NCBI GenBank assembly: GCA_903822545.1
Contig: CAIJPN010000100.1
Location: 1-64,000 of the forward strand
From: an uncultured Anaerolineae bacterium
GTDB taxonomy: Bacteria > Chloroflexota > Anaerolineae > Anaerolineales > Villigracilaceae
DNA length: 64,000 bases
Direction of reading: 5' to 3'
Below are positions 25,017 through 32,041 of the stretch, one piece after another (the first letter of the stretch is position 1; the number at the start of each line of letters is the position of its first letter). The position numbers and the translations under genes were made by a program. Under the pieces are notes generated by a model, which was not told the origin of the DNA, searched no databases, and saw nothing but the letters and a program-made list of their open reading frames with translations.

Positions 25017-28000
25017 ATGTTCTCCCCCATCCTGCGCACCAAACTCATCCCGCCACCGCTCAACGCGCGCACCCTGCTGCGTCCGCGTGTTACGGCATTG
25101 CTCAAAGAGTCGCTGGAATACCGCCTGACCATCCTCCAGGCCGGGGCAGGATACGGAAAAAGCACTGCACTGGCCGAACTGGCCGGGGAAGTGACGCCGC
25201 TGATCTGGTACCAGGTCAGCGAGGAAGATAACGACCCGCTGGTGTTCCTGCTGCATCTCTGCCACGCTGCCGCCCAGGTTTTGCCCGAGATACCCGGCCT
25301 GCCGATTGCCTATCTCGAAGCCTGGGACGGGACACAAGGCCCGCTCCCGTGGCGCAGCGTACTCGACCAGTTTATCAACGCCCTGAGCGGATACCTGGCT
25401 GCCCCGGCGCTGTTCGTGCTCGACGATGCACATCTCGTCACGGAGAGCGAGTCGGTGCCTGTGCATGCAAGGGGTGAAATTGCCCAAATCCTCGACAGGT
25501 TGGTTGGCCGCGCCCCGGCCCAACTCCACACCCTGCTTTCGGGGCGGCCCACCATCAGCCTGCCGACACTCAACCGCTGGCGCGCCCAGGGAGATGTTCT
25601 CACCATCGACCAATCTGCTTTGACCTTCACCACCCCCGAAATCTCCAACCTGTTCGCCGCCCAATACGGCCTGGAACTGACCAGGGACGAGGTCGAAGCG
25701 CTGCTGGCTTACACCGAAGGCTGGGCCATCGCGCTGCAACTCATCTGGCAGAGCCTGCGTAGTCCCGGTTCCAGCACGGGACTCAGCCAGCCCGCGCTCG
25801 ATTTTTCGCACCGCTGGCAGGCCGGTTCGCGCGAGGCGCTTTTCGATGTGCTCACTCGCGAGGTTTTCGAGCGCCAGCCCGACGACATCCGCGAATTCCT
25901 GCTCATCACCGCCACCCTGCGCGACCTGACCCCTGAAGCCTGCGATGCGCTGCGAGCGGCATCCGATTCGGCGGCCATGCTGGCCTACCTGAAACGCCAG
26001 GATTTGTTCGTGGTCGAAACCGCCGGTGGCGCACTGCGTTACCATCACATTTTCCATAATTTCTTGCGCCAGCAGGCCGCGCCCGCCCAGCGCGAATCCT
26101 GGCAGCGCGCCGCCGCCGCGTACTTTATCCGCCAGAACAACCCCGAGACGGCCATTTATCACCTGCAAGAAGCCGGTGCCTGGGCCGAAATGGCGGATTT
26201 GCTGGATTCTTACGCAGGAACATTGCTTGCCACCGGGCGTCTTGACACGCTGGCAGCCTACATCGACGCCCTCGCCCCGGAAACACTGCACCAGCACCCC
26301 GGACTGGTCTTTACGCTGGGAGAGTTGGCCCGCCTGCACAGCCGCTTCGACGAAGCCCTGGGCTGGTACACCCAATCCGAGACCATCTGGCGCGTGCGCG
26401 GGCAGCAGGACGGCATTGCCCGCGCCCTGCGCGGACAGGCGCGCGTCTATCTCGATACGGTCAACCCGTCGAAGGCCGAGGAACTGCTCGAGAAGGCCAT
26501 CCGCCTGAGCGATGGTTTCGACGACCGAGAATCGCAAGTCCGCCTGTTCGAGCTGCTCGCCGAGAACAAACTCAACGCCGGGCGGGTGGATGAAGCCGAG
26601 CGGCTCCGCCAAAGGGCCGAGGAACTGCGTTTGGAAGGGCCAACCAACAGCCAGTTGCAGTTCCGCGTCTGGCTGCGAACCGGCCGACTAACGGAAGCAC
26701 GCACCGGGTTGGAAAATCGCGCCGAAGCCGAAAAACGGGAACCAGTCCAAACGCCGCGCGCCCACCGCGAAACGATGCTCATCCTATCCCTAATCTACTC
26801 TTTCATGGGGCTGGGTGAACAGGCCTACCAGGCCGCACTCGATGGCACACGGCGCGGCGACGACCTGAAATCGCCTTTTGTGACAGCGGTCGGGCATATG
26901 CGCCAGGGACATGCCCTGATGATGCGCGGCGGGGCCGAAAATTATATCCGCGCGCGCGAACAGTACGAAAAAAGCATCGAAATCAGCCGCTCGTTAGCGG
27001 TTTCGCGCCTGCGGGTCGAGTCGGGCTGGGGCTTGTGCCGATCCTACGGCTATCTCGGCGACCTGACCCGTGCCCAGCAGCACGCCCAGGATGCCATTGA
27101 AATCGCCGACCAGGCCGGTGACGAGTGGATTGCCTCACTGACGCGCCTTTCGATGGGCGCCAGCCTGATGCTTGCGGCGCGTTACGAGGCCGCCGAACAA
27201 TGGCTCAACCGCGCCGTAGCCGGCTTCCAGGAGTGCAGCGACCCGTTCGGGCGCAGCGCAACGCGGCTGTGGCTGGCGCTGGGCTACTTCAAGCAGAAAC
27301 AGTCCGGTCGGCTGGAGCAAATCCTGCCAGAGCTGCTGGCCACCTGCCGCGCCAACGGTTACGACTTCCTGTTCACCCGCCCAACCTTTGCCGGAGCGCC
27401 GGATGAGCGGATTTTCATCCCGCTGCTGCTTTTGGCCCGTCAAAAAGGCTGGGAAGCGGGCTACATCAACCACCTGCTCGACGGGCTGGGGCTTTCCGCC
27501 CTGGAGCTGCATCCCGGTTACCGGCTGCGGGTGCAAACCCTGGGCAACTTCCAGGTCTGGCGCGGCGCGGAACTGGTGCCTGCCAACGGCTGGCGGCGCG
27601 AAAAATCACGCCAGCTCCTCCAGATTTTGCTGACCAACCGCCAATCACCGCTCGACCGTGACCAGCTCTGCGAATTTCTCTGGCCCGAAGCCGATCCAGC
27701 CACCGCCCAGCGCAACTTCAAGATTACGCTAAACACCCTCTACCAGGTGCTCGAACCCGAGCGCGACCCCGGTGCAGAATCGGCCTACATCCTGCGCGAC
27801 GGCAGCGCCTACGCCCTGCGCCCCTCCGCCGACCTGGAGCTGGATGCCGATGAATTTATCGCGCTCACCCGCCAGGCCGCCAAAACCTCCTTCCGCGAGG
27901 CTGCCCTGCTTGAAAAAGCGGTTTCCCTGTACCAGGGCGATTACCTGCCCGATACACTCTACGAAACCTGGGCCGCCGAGGAACGCGAAAGGCTGGCGGC

Positions 28001-28268
28001 GCTCTTTTTAGAGATTTCTGACCATTTGGTGGAACTGCTGCTCGAACAGGAACGCTACACCGAAGCCATCGACCTGGCCCAGCGCGTCCTGACCCAGGAC
28101 AACTGCTGGGAGCGCGCCTACCGCCACTTGATGCTGGCCTACTCCAAACTCGGCGACCGGGGCCAGGTCGGGAGAACGTACCAGCGCTGCGTCCAGGTTT
28201 TACGCGATGAGTTGGATGTCAGCCCGTCGGGGGAGACAGAAAAACTATACCAATCATTGACTTTGTAG
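25017..28268 (+). CDS. giant SARP/BTAD transcriptional activator with STAND NTPase and TPR region
   Basis: A 1083-residue regulator. The N terminus resembles MalT-type STAND proteins: SPILRTKLIPPP, Walker A GAGYGKST (43-50), and FVLDDAHLV as Walker B. The middle (about 350-820) is a helical TPR-like array. The C terminus holds an OmpR-like winged helix (LRVQTLGNFQVWRGAEL, KSRQLLQILLTNRQ, DQLCEFLWPE) and a bacterial transcriptional activation domain with TPRs (DADEFIALTRQA, ALLEKAVSLYQGDYL). It would be activated by ligand or partner binding to the STAND module. It ends the run that starts with the GntR gene. Its stop codon is supplied by a palindromic repeat at 28265. Confidence 0.9.
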   Translation: MFSPILRTKLIPPPLNARTLLRPRVTALLKESLEYRLTILQAGAGYGKSTALAELAGEVTPLIWYQVSEEDNDPLVFLLHLCHAAAQVLPEIPGLPIAYLEAWDGTQGPLPWRSVLDQFINALSGYLAAPALFVLDDAHLVTESESVPVHARGEIAQILDRLVGRAPAQLHTLLSGRPTISLPTLNRWRAQGDVLTIDQSALTFTTPEISNLFAAQYGLELTRDEVEALLAYTEGWAIALQLIWQSLRSPGSSTGLSQPALDFSHRWQAGSREALFDVLTREVFERQPDDIREFLLITATLRDLTPEACDALRAASDSAAMLAYLKRQDLFVVETAGGALRYHHIFHNFLRQQAAPAQRESWQRAAAAYFIRQNNPETAIYHLQEAGAWAEMADLLDSYAGTLLATGRLDTLAAYIDALAPETLHQHPGLVFTLGELARLHSRFDEALGWYTQSETIWRVRGQQDGIARALRGQARVYLDTVNPSKAEELLEKAIRLSDGFDDRESQVRLFELLAENKLNAGRVDEAERLRQRAEELRLEGPTNSQLQFRVWLRTGRLTEARTGLENRAEAEKREPVQTPRAHRETMLILSLIYSFMGLGEQAYQAALDGTRRGDDLKSPFVTAVGHMRQGHALMMRGGAENYIRAREQYEKSIEISRSLAVSRLRVESGWGLCRSYGYLGDLTRAQQHAQDAIEIADQAGDEWIASLTRLSMGASLMLAARYEAAEQWLNRAVAGFQECSDPFGRSATRLWLALGYFKQKQSGRLEQILPELLATCRANGYDFLFTRPTFAGAPDERIFIPLLLLARQKGWEAGYINHLLDGLGLSALELHPGYRLRVQTLGNFQVWRGAELVPANGWRREKSRQLLQILLTNRQSPLDRDQLCEFLWPEADPATAQRNFKITLNTLYQVLEPERDPGAESAYILRDGSAYALRPSADLELDADEFIALTRQAAKTSFREAALLEKAVSLYQGDYLPDTLYETWAAEERERLAALFLEISDHLVELLLEQERYTEAIDLAQRVLTQDNCWERAYRHLMLAYSKLGDRGQVGRTYQRCVQVLRDELDVSPSGETEKLYQSLTL

Positions 28269-28291
28269 GGGCGGGGTAACCCCGCCCCTAC
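28265..28291. repeat. GTAGGGGCG palindromic repeat at the SARP stop codon
   Basis: GTAGGGGCGGGGT and ACCCCGCCCCTAC form a perfect 13-bp inverted repeat around one A. The TAG in its left arm is the stop codon of the upstream gene. A close copy lies at 28535-28557, and a variant lies inside the ligase gene at 30029-30057. Confidence 0.85.
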
Positions 28292-28335
28292 CGTTTGTAA
28301 CTCTTGTGTACCCCCCATCTGCTATGCTGGTAGCG

Positions 28336-28533
28336 ATGGACGCCAGCGAATCCCCCACCATTTCATCATTCGTCATACGCTTTGTCATCGACCCCGGTAA
28401 TACATCATCCTACCGGGGCGAGATTCGTCATATCCAGACGCAGGAGGAAATCCATTTTCACCTGTGGGAGGAAGCCGAGGCGTTTATCCGGCGCTTTGTG
28501 CCGCTGGAAGACAAAAAACGCGATTTGTTGTAG
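28336..28533 (+). CDS. small conserved-looking protein of unknown function
   Basis: A 65-residue protein; the core SFVIRFVIDPGNTSSYRGEIRH followed by EEIHFHLWEEAEAFIRRFVPLE has a regular strand-strand-helix pattern and looks genuinely coding. I recall similar small proteins in Anaerolineae but cannot name a family. The start is uncertain: ATG at 28336 is used, ATG at 28324 is possible, and no strong ribosome-binding site is visible. It is flanked on both sides by near-identical palindromes, and the right one begins at its stop codon. Confidence 0.55.
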   Translation: MDASESPTISSFVIRFVIDPGNTSSYRGEIRHIQTQEEIHFHLWEEAEAFIRRFVPLEDKKRDLL

Positions 28534-28534
28534 C

Positions 28535-28557
28535 AGGGGCGGGGTAACCCCGCCCCT
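28535..28557. repeat. GTAGGGGCG palindromic repeat, second copy
   Basis: AGGGGCGGGGT and ACCCCGCCCCT pair perfectly around one A. The core is identical to the repeat at 28265-28291, with a CA insertion between the GTAG end and the arm. It begins right after the TAG stop of the small gene. Confidence 0.85.
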
Positions 28558-28582
28558 ACCATGCCAATTTAAGGATTAACCC

Positions 28583-29569
28583 ATGCCCCGCAACCCCCAA
28601 ATTCTCTCTACCGGAAGTTATGTCCCCGAACGGATCGTCACCAACGCTGAAGTCGATGCCCTGATGGGCGAATCGACCTCCGAATGGCTGCTGGCCAATG
28701 TCGGCATCAAAGAACGCCGCTGGATGTCTCCCGAGCAGGTCACCTCCGACCTGATTGTGGAAGCCTCCAAAAAGGCGCTGGAGCGCGCCGGGATCAGCGC
28801 CGCCGACCTGGACCTGATCATCGTCTCGACCGACACACCCGATTACCTGTCGCCCTCCACTTCGGTGGTGGTGCAATACAAACTCGGCGCGGAGAAGGCT
28901 GGCTGCTACGATGTCAACTCGGCCTGCGCGGGCTGGGTGACGGCCCTTGACCAGGGCGCGCGCTACCTGCTGACTGAGCCGTCGATGAAATATATCCTCG
29001 TCGCGGGCGGGTATGGCATGAGCCGCTATATCGACATCAAGGATAAGAAAACCGCCAACCTGTTTGCGGATGGCGCGGGGGCGGTGGTGCTCGGCCTGGG
29101 CGAGGAACCCGGCTTTTTGGGCAGCAACCTGCTGGCAGTCGGCTCGTTCCACGATGCGCTGGGGATTTACACCGGGGGCACCTCCCGCCCTGCCAGCGCG
29201 GGGAACTATCCCAAAGTGGAATTTGTCAAAAAATTCCCCAAAACTTTCAATACCGAATATTGGCCCAAACTGATGCAGGGCGCGCTCGACAAAGCTGGTC
29301 TGACCTTTGACCAGGTTGACCAATACTACTTTACCCAGTTGAATTTGCGCACGATAGAGTTTATGATGGATTTGTTAAAGCAGCCCATCTCCAAAACCCA
29401 CTGGGTGATGGATAAATGGGGCTACACCGGCTCGCCGTGTGTCATTATGGCGCTGGATGATGCGATTGCGCAGGGCAAAGGCCCCAAACCCGGTGAGAAC
29501 ATCCTGTTCTGCGCCAGCGGCGGCGGGATTACGATGGCTTCGTCGGTGTGGAAGTGGGTTGGAAAGTAG
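28583..29569 (+). CDS. beta-ketoacyl-ACP synthase III-like protein lacking His and Asn of the triad
   Basis: A 328-residue thiolase-fold protein of the FabH type: ILSTGSYVPERIVTN, EWLLANVGIKERRW, and the nucleophile Cys115 in NSACAGW. In FabH the triad continues with His (in PHQAN) and, 30 residues later, Asn (in GNTS). Here the matching positions read FTQLNLR and GYTGS, so the histidine is Thr251 and the asparagine is Tyr281, at the same 30-residue distance. Decarboxylative condensation is therefore unlikely by the usual mechanism; acyl transfer through the cysteine is possible. The acyl-CoA ligase gene follows 54 bases downstream. Confidence 0.88.
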   Translation: MPRNPQILSTGSYVPERIVTNAEVDALMGESTSEWLLANVGIKERRWMSPEQVTSDLIVEASKKALERAGISAADLDLIIVSTDTPDYLSPSTSVVVQYKLGAEKAGCYDVNSACAGWVTALDQGARYLLTEPSMKYILVAGGYGMSRYIDIKDKKTANLFADGAGAVVLGLGEEPGFLGSNLLAVGSFHDALGIYTGGTSRPASAGNYPKVEFVKKFPKTFNTEYWPKLMQGALDKAGLTFDQVDQYYFTQLNLRTIEFMMDLLKQPISKTHWVMDKWGYTGSPCVIMALDDAIAQGKGPKPGENILFCASGGGITMASSVWKWVGK

Positions 29570-29608
29570 AAAGCAGAAAGTCAAATTTCCTACTTTCCAC
29601 TTTCTACT
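29565..29608. repeat. AGTAGAAAG inverted repeat between the KAS III-like and ligase genes
   Basis: AGTAGAAAGCAGAAAGT (29565-29581) pairs with ACTTTCCACTTTCTACT (29592-29608) with two mismatches. The left arm contains the TAG stop of the upstream gene and the right arm ends just before the ribosome-binding site AAGGAG of the ligase. Confidence 0.65.
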
Positions 29609-29622
29609 GAAAGGAGAGTTGC

Positions 29623-31173
29623 ATGTACATTGGAGACTATTTAGCCCGGCGCGAACTCTATTCTCCCGACAAACTGGCTTTCATCGACGCCGGAAAAAGC
29701 CCGGAATGGCGACTGACTTACCGCGAGGCCAACCAGCGTGCCAATAAACTCGCCAACTGGTTCAAAAGCCAGGGCGTCGGCCAGGGCGACCGGGTAGCGA
29801 TTTTGGCCCGTGACGGGTACGAGCATCTCGATTGCTTTTTCGCCTGCTCCAAGCTGGGCGCGATTCACACCGCGCTCAACTGGCGGCTGAACTGGCACGA
29901 ACTGCTCGAGATATTCCAGTACACCACGCCCAAAATCCTGGTTTTCTCCGATGATTTTCGCGCCAACGTGGAAAAACTGGTTGCCGAATACCCGCTGACT
30001 ACTGTCCATCTCGATGGAGATGGCCTGGGTAGGGGCGAGCCGACGGCTCGCTCCTACAGCCTGCATTTCGAGACCACCCTGCAGGCCTCCCCCGCGACCC
30101 CCGTCACCTGCGAAAGCCTCGAAGCCGAAGACATTGCCGCGCTGATTTTCACCGGCGGCACCACCGGCCTGCCCAAAGCCGCCGAAGTCTCGCACCGTAT
30201 GATCGCCTGGAACACGCTCAACACCGTCATCCATGACGTGACCCACAACGACACCTACCTGAACGTTTTCCCCATGTTCCACACCGGCGGGCTGTTCGTT
30301 TACACCCTGCCGCAGGTCATTTTTGGCGGGACGACGATGCTCATCCGCGCCTTTGACCCGGCCCAGGTGCTGACCCTGCTCCAGCGCGAAAAAGTGACGG
30401 TTTTCGCCGCCGTCCCGACCATGTACCAGATGTTGACCACCGCCCCCAACTGGGCGGAAGCAGATTTGTCGTCGCTGCGCTTCTGCACCTCGGGTGGCGC
30501 GCCGCTGCCGGTCCCGCTGGTGGAAAAATACACCGCTGAAAAAGGCATCCGTTTCAAGCAAGGATTCGGCATGACCGAGTTTGGTCCCGGCATCTTTGCC
30601 CTCGCCCCCGAGGATGCCATCCGCAAAGCCGGGTCGATCGGCCGCCCGAACTTTTTCGTCGACGCCCAGATTGTCGATGACGAGAATCGTTTCCTCGGCC
30701 CCGACCAGGAGGGCGAACTTGTCCTGAAAGGCGAATCTTATTGCTCTGGCTACTTCAACAACCCTGAAGCGACCGCTGCCGCCGTGGATGAGCGCGGCTA
30801 CTTCCACACCGGTGACGTGGCCCGCTACGATAGCGAGGGCTACTTCTACATCGTTGACCGCAAAAAGGACATGTTCATCAGCGGCGGCGAGAACGTTTAC
30901 CCGGCGGAGATTGAAAAGGTCATTTACCAAAATCCCGCCGTGCACATGTGCGCCGTGATCGGCCTGCCCGACCCCAAATGGGGCGAAGTCGGCAAGGCTT
31001 GTGTGGTGCTCAAACCCGGAAACATCGTCAGCGAAGCAGAACTGCTCGAATTCATGTCTGCGCGGCTGGCAAAGTACAAAGTTCCCAAGTCAGTGGCGTT
31101 CCTCGAGGCCCTGCCGATCTCGGCGGCTGGGAAAATTCTCAAGCGCGAGTTGCGCGAAAAATTTACAAGTTAG
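29623..31173 (+). CDS. AMP-forming acyl-CoA synthetase (fatty-acid-CoA ligase type)
   Basis: A 516-residue adenylate-forming ligase that activates a carboxylic acid to its CoA thioester. The P-loop IFTGGTTGLPKAAEVSH is near residue 175, followed by the YLNVFPMFHTGG segment, GFGMTE near 330, YFHTGDVARYDSEGY, DRKKDMFISGGENVYP, and the catalytic lysine in AAGKILKREL near the C terminus. The chain length of the substrate cannot be told. AAGGAG lies upstream of the start. A palindromic repeat is translated inside the N-terminal domain (residues about 136-145). It is paired with the KAS III-like gene. Confidence 0.95.
   Translation: MYIGDYLARRELYSPDKLAFIDAGKSPEWRLTYREANQRANKLANWFKSQGVGQGDRVAILARDGYEHLDCFFACSKLGAIHTALNWRLNWHELLEIFQYTTPKILVFSDDFRANVEKLVAEYPLTTVHLDGDGLGRGEPTARSYSLHFETTLQASPATPVTCESLEAEDIAALIFTGGTTGLPKAAEVSHRMIAWNTLNTVIHDVTHNDTYLNVFPMFHTGGLFVYTLPQVIFGGTTMLIRAFDPAQVLTLLQREKVTVFAAVPTMYQMLTTAPNWAEADLSSLRFCTSGGAPLPVPLVEKYTAEKGIRFKQGFGMTEFGPGIFALAPEDAIRKAGSIGRPNFFVDAQIVDDENRFLGPDQEGELVLKGESYCSGYFNNPEATAAAVDERGYFHTGDVARYDSEGYFYIVDRKKDMFISGGENVYPAEIEKVIYQNPAVHMCAVIGLPDPKWGEVGKACVVLKPGNIVSEAELLEFMSARLAKYKVPKSVAFLEALPISAAGKILKRELREKFTS
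30029..30057. repeat. in-frame palindromic repeat inside the acyl-CoA ligase
   Basis: GTAGGGGCGAGCCG pairs with CGGCTCGCTCCTAC around one A, with one G-T pair. Its ends match the GTAGGGG...CCCCTAC family at 28265. It is read in frame as GRGEPTARSYS, between a strand segment and the loop before the P-loop, where family members vary in length. The insertion does not disrupt the frame. Confidence 0.75.
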
Positions 31174-31275
31174 CTCATCACCGCCCCTGCAAATCAATAG
31201 CCGGGTCATCACTTTTGGGTGCTATAATGTTTTCGTTGTATTCACCCCGTGGAATATTGCGAAAAGGATATTATC

Positions 31276-31422
31276 TTGGTAAAAGTAAATTACAAACACG
31301 AAAAGCGACAGAAAGAACTGGAAAAGAAGAAGAAGAAAGAGCAAAAGATTAAGCGCAAGCAGGAAAAAAAGGAAATCCAGCCACAGGAAAACCCTGTCCA
31401 GGTGACCGGGAATACAGAGTGA
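31276..31422 (+). CDS. small lysine-rich basic protein
   Basis: A 48-residue protein starting at TTG with AAGGA 9 bases upstream. The sequence begins VKVNYKHEKRQKELEKKKKK and continues with KRKQEKKE, so it is a charged helix followed by a short polar tail. Similar very basic small proteins with a KRQRELAKK-like core occur in many bacteria, with no firm function; nucleic-acid or ribosome binding is a guess. It has its own terminator directly downstream. Confidence 0.6.
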   Translation: MVKVNYKHEKRQKELEKKKKKEQKIKRKQEKKEIQPQENPVQVTGNTE

Positions 31423-31425
31423 GTG

Positions 31426-31457
31426 CAGAGACCAGGAACATCGCAAACTGGTCTCTG
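31426..31457 (+). terminator. rho-independent terminator after the lysine-rich gene
   Basis: CAGAGACCAG pairs with CTGGTCTCTG over a 12-base loop and is followed by TGTTCTTT. It starts 4 bases after the stop codon. The stem sequence is shared with the terminator at 32003. Confidence 0.65.
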
Positions 31458-31471
31458 TGTTCTTTATAGCC

Positions 31472-31756
31472 ATGAACACCCGCCCCATTGTTTTTTGTAT
31501 CCATGCCATCCAGCGCATGTTTGAACGCCAGGTTTCAGAAGAGCATGTGCGGCAGGTTTTGGAATCTGGTGAACTGATTGAAGATTATTCGGATGAAATG
31601 CTCTCGCCAGGCGGGCTGATGTTGGGACGGCGTGGCAACCGTCCTTTGCATGTGGTTGTGATCGAGAACACCGCAGAAAATGAGCAGTTAGTGATCACCG
31701 TTTATGAACCCGACCCATCGAAATGGAAACCTGGATTCAGGTACAGGAAGAAATGA
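31472..31756 (+). CDS. DUF4258 protein, probable toxin of a toxin-antitoxin pair
   Basis: A 94-residue protein with the DUF4258 pattern: HAIQRMFERQVSEEHVRQVLESGELIEDY, then RPLHVVVIENTAENEQLVITVYEPDPSKW. The His near the start and the strand VITVYEPD are typical of this RelE-like group. Its stop codon overlaps the start of the next gene (ATGA), so translation is coupled. With a zinc-finger partner downstream this resembles a type II toxin-antitoxin module; toxicity is inference. Confidence 0.8.
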   Translation: MNTRPIVFCIHAIQRMFERQVSEEHVRQVLESGELIEDYSDEMLSPGGLMLGRRGNRPLHVVVIENTAENEQLVITVYEPDPSKWKPGFRYRKK

Positions 31757-31998
31757 AGTGCGTTATCTGCAATCAGGCTGAGACCGTTCCGGGCCTGGCA
31801 TCCACCCTGCTAGAGCGCGGCCAGATGGCCCTGACCGTGAATAATATCCCCGCGCGGGTGTGCCCATATTGCGGAGAATCTTATATCGATGAAACTGTGG
31901 CGGCCACCCTGCTGGGTCAGGCTGAGAAAATGTCGAGGGCGGGGACAAAGGTAGAGACCTGGGATTACTCCCAGGCGCTCGAATCGCTGCCAGGCTAG
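31753..31998 (+). CDS. YgiT-type zinc-finger protein, probable antitoxin
   Basis: An 81-residue protein with two CxxC pairs, CVICNQAE near the N terminus and CPYCGES near residue 37, which form the YgiT/MqsA-type zinc finger, followed by VAATLLGQAEKM. The DNA-binding HTH of full MqsA is missing. GGAAG lies just before the start, which overlaps the upstream stop. It is the likely antitoxin of the DUF4258 protein. Confidence 0.82.
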   Translation: MKCVICNQAETVPGLASTLLERGQMALTVNNIPARVCPYCGESYIDETVAATLLGQAEKMSRAGTKVETWDYSQALESLPG

Positions 31999-32002
31999 AA
32001 TA

Positions 32003-32038
32003 AACAGAGACCGGTGATGATCTGGTCTCTGTTTTTAT
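32003..32038 (+). terminator. terminator between the toxin-antitoxin pair and the cyclase gene
   Basis: AACAGAGACC pairs with GGTCTCTGTT over an 11-base loop and is followed by TTT. It ends the plus-strand pair and lies 4 bases from the stop of the convergent cyclase gene, so it may serve both. Confidence 0.75.
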
Positions 32039-32041
32039 GTG

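Noticed and set aside
24795-26612. 605-residue minus-strand reading frame opposite the SARP regulator
   Set aside because: It lies antisense to a clear STAND/SARP coding sequence. GC-rich codons leave the opposite strand open. Its content is low-complexity and matches no family.
29641-30945. 434-residue minus-strand frame opposite the acyl-CoA ligase
   Set aside because: Antisense to a complete adenylate-forming ligase with all motifs; no signs of coding of its own.
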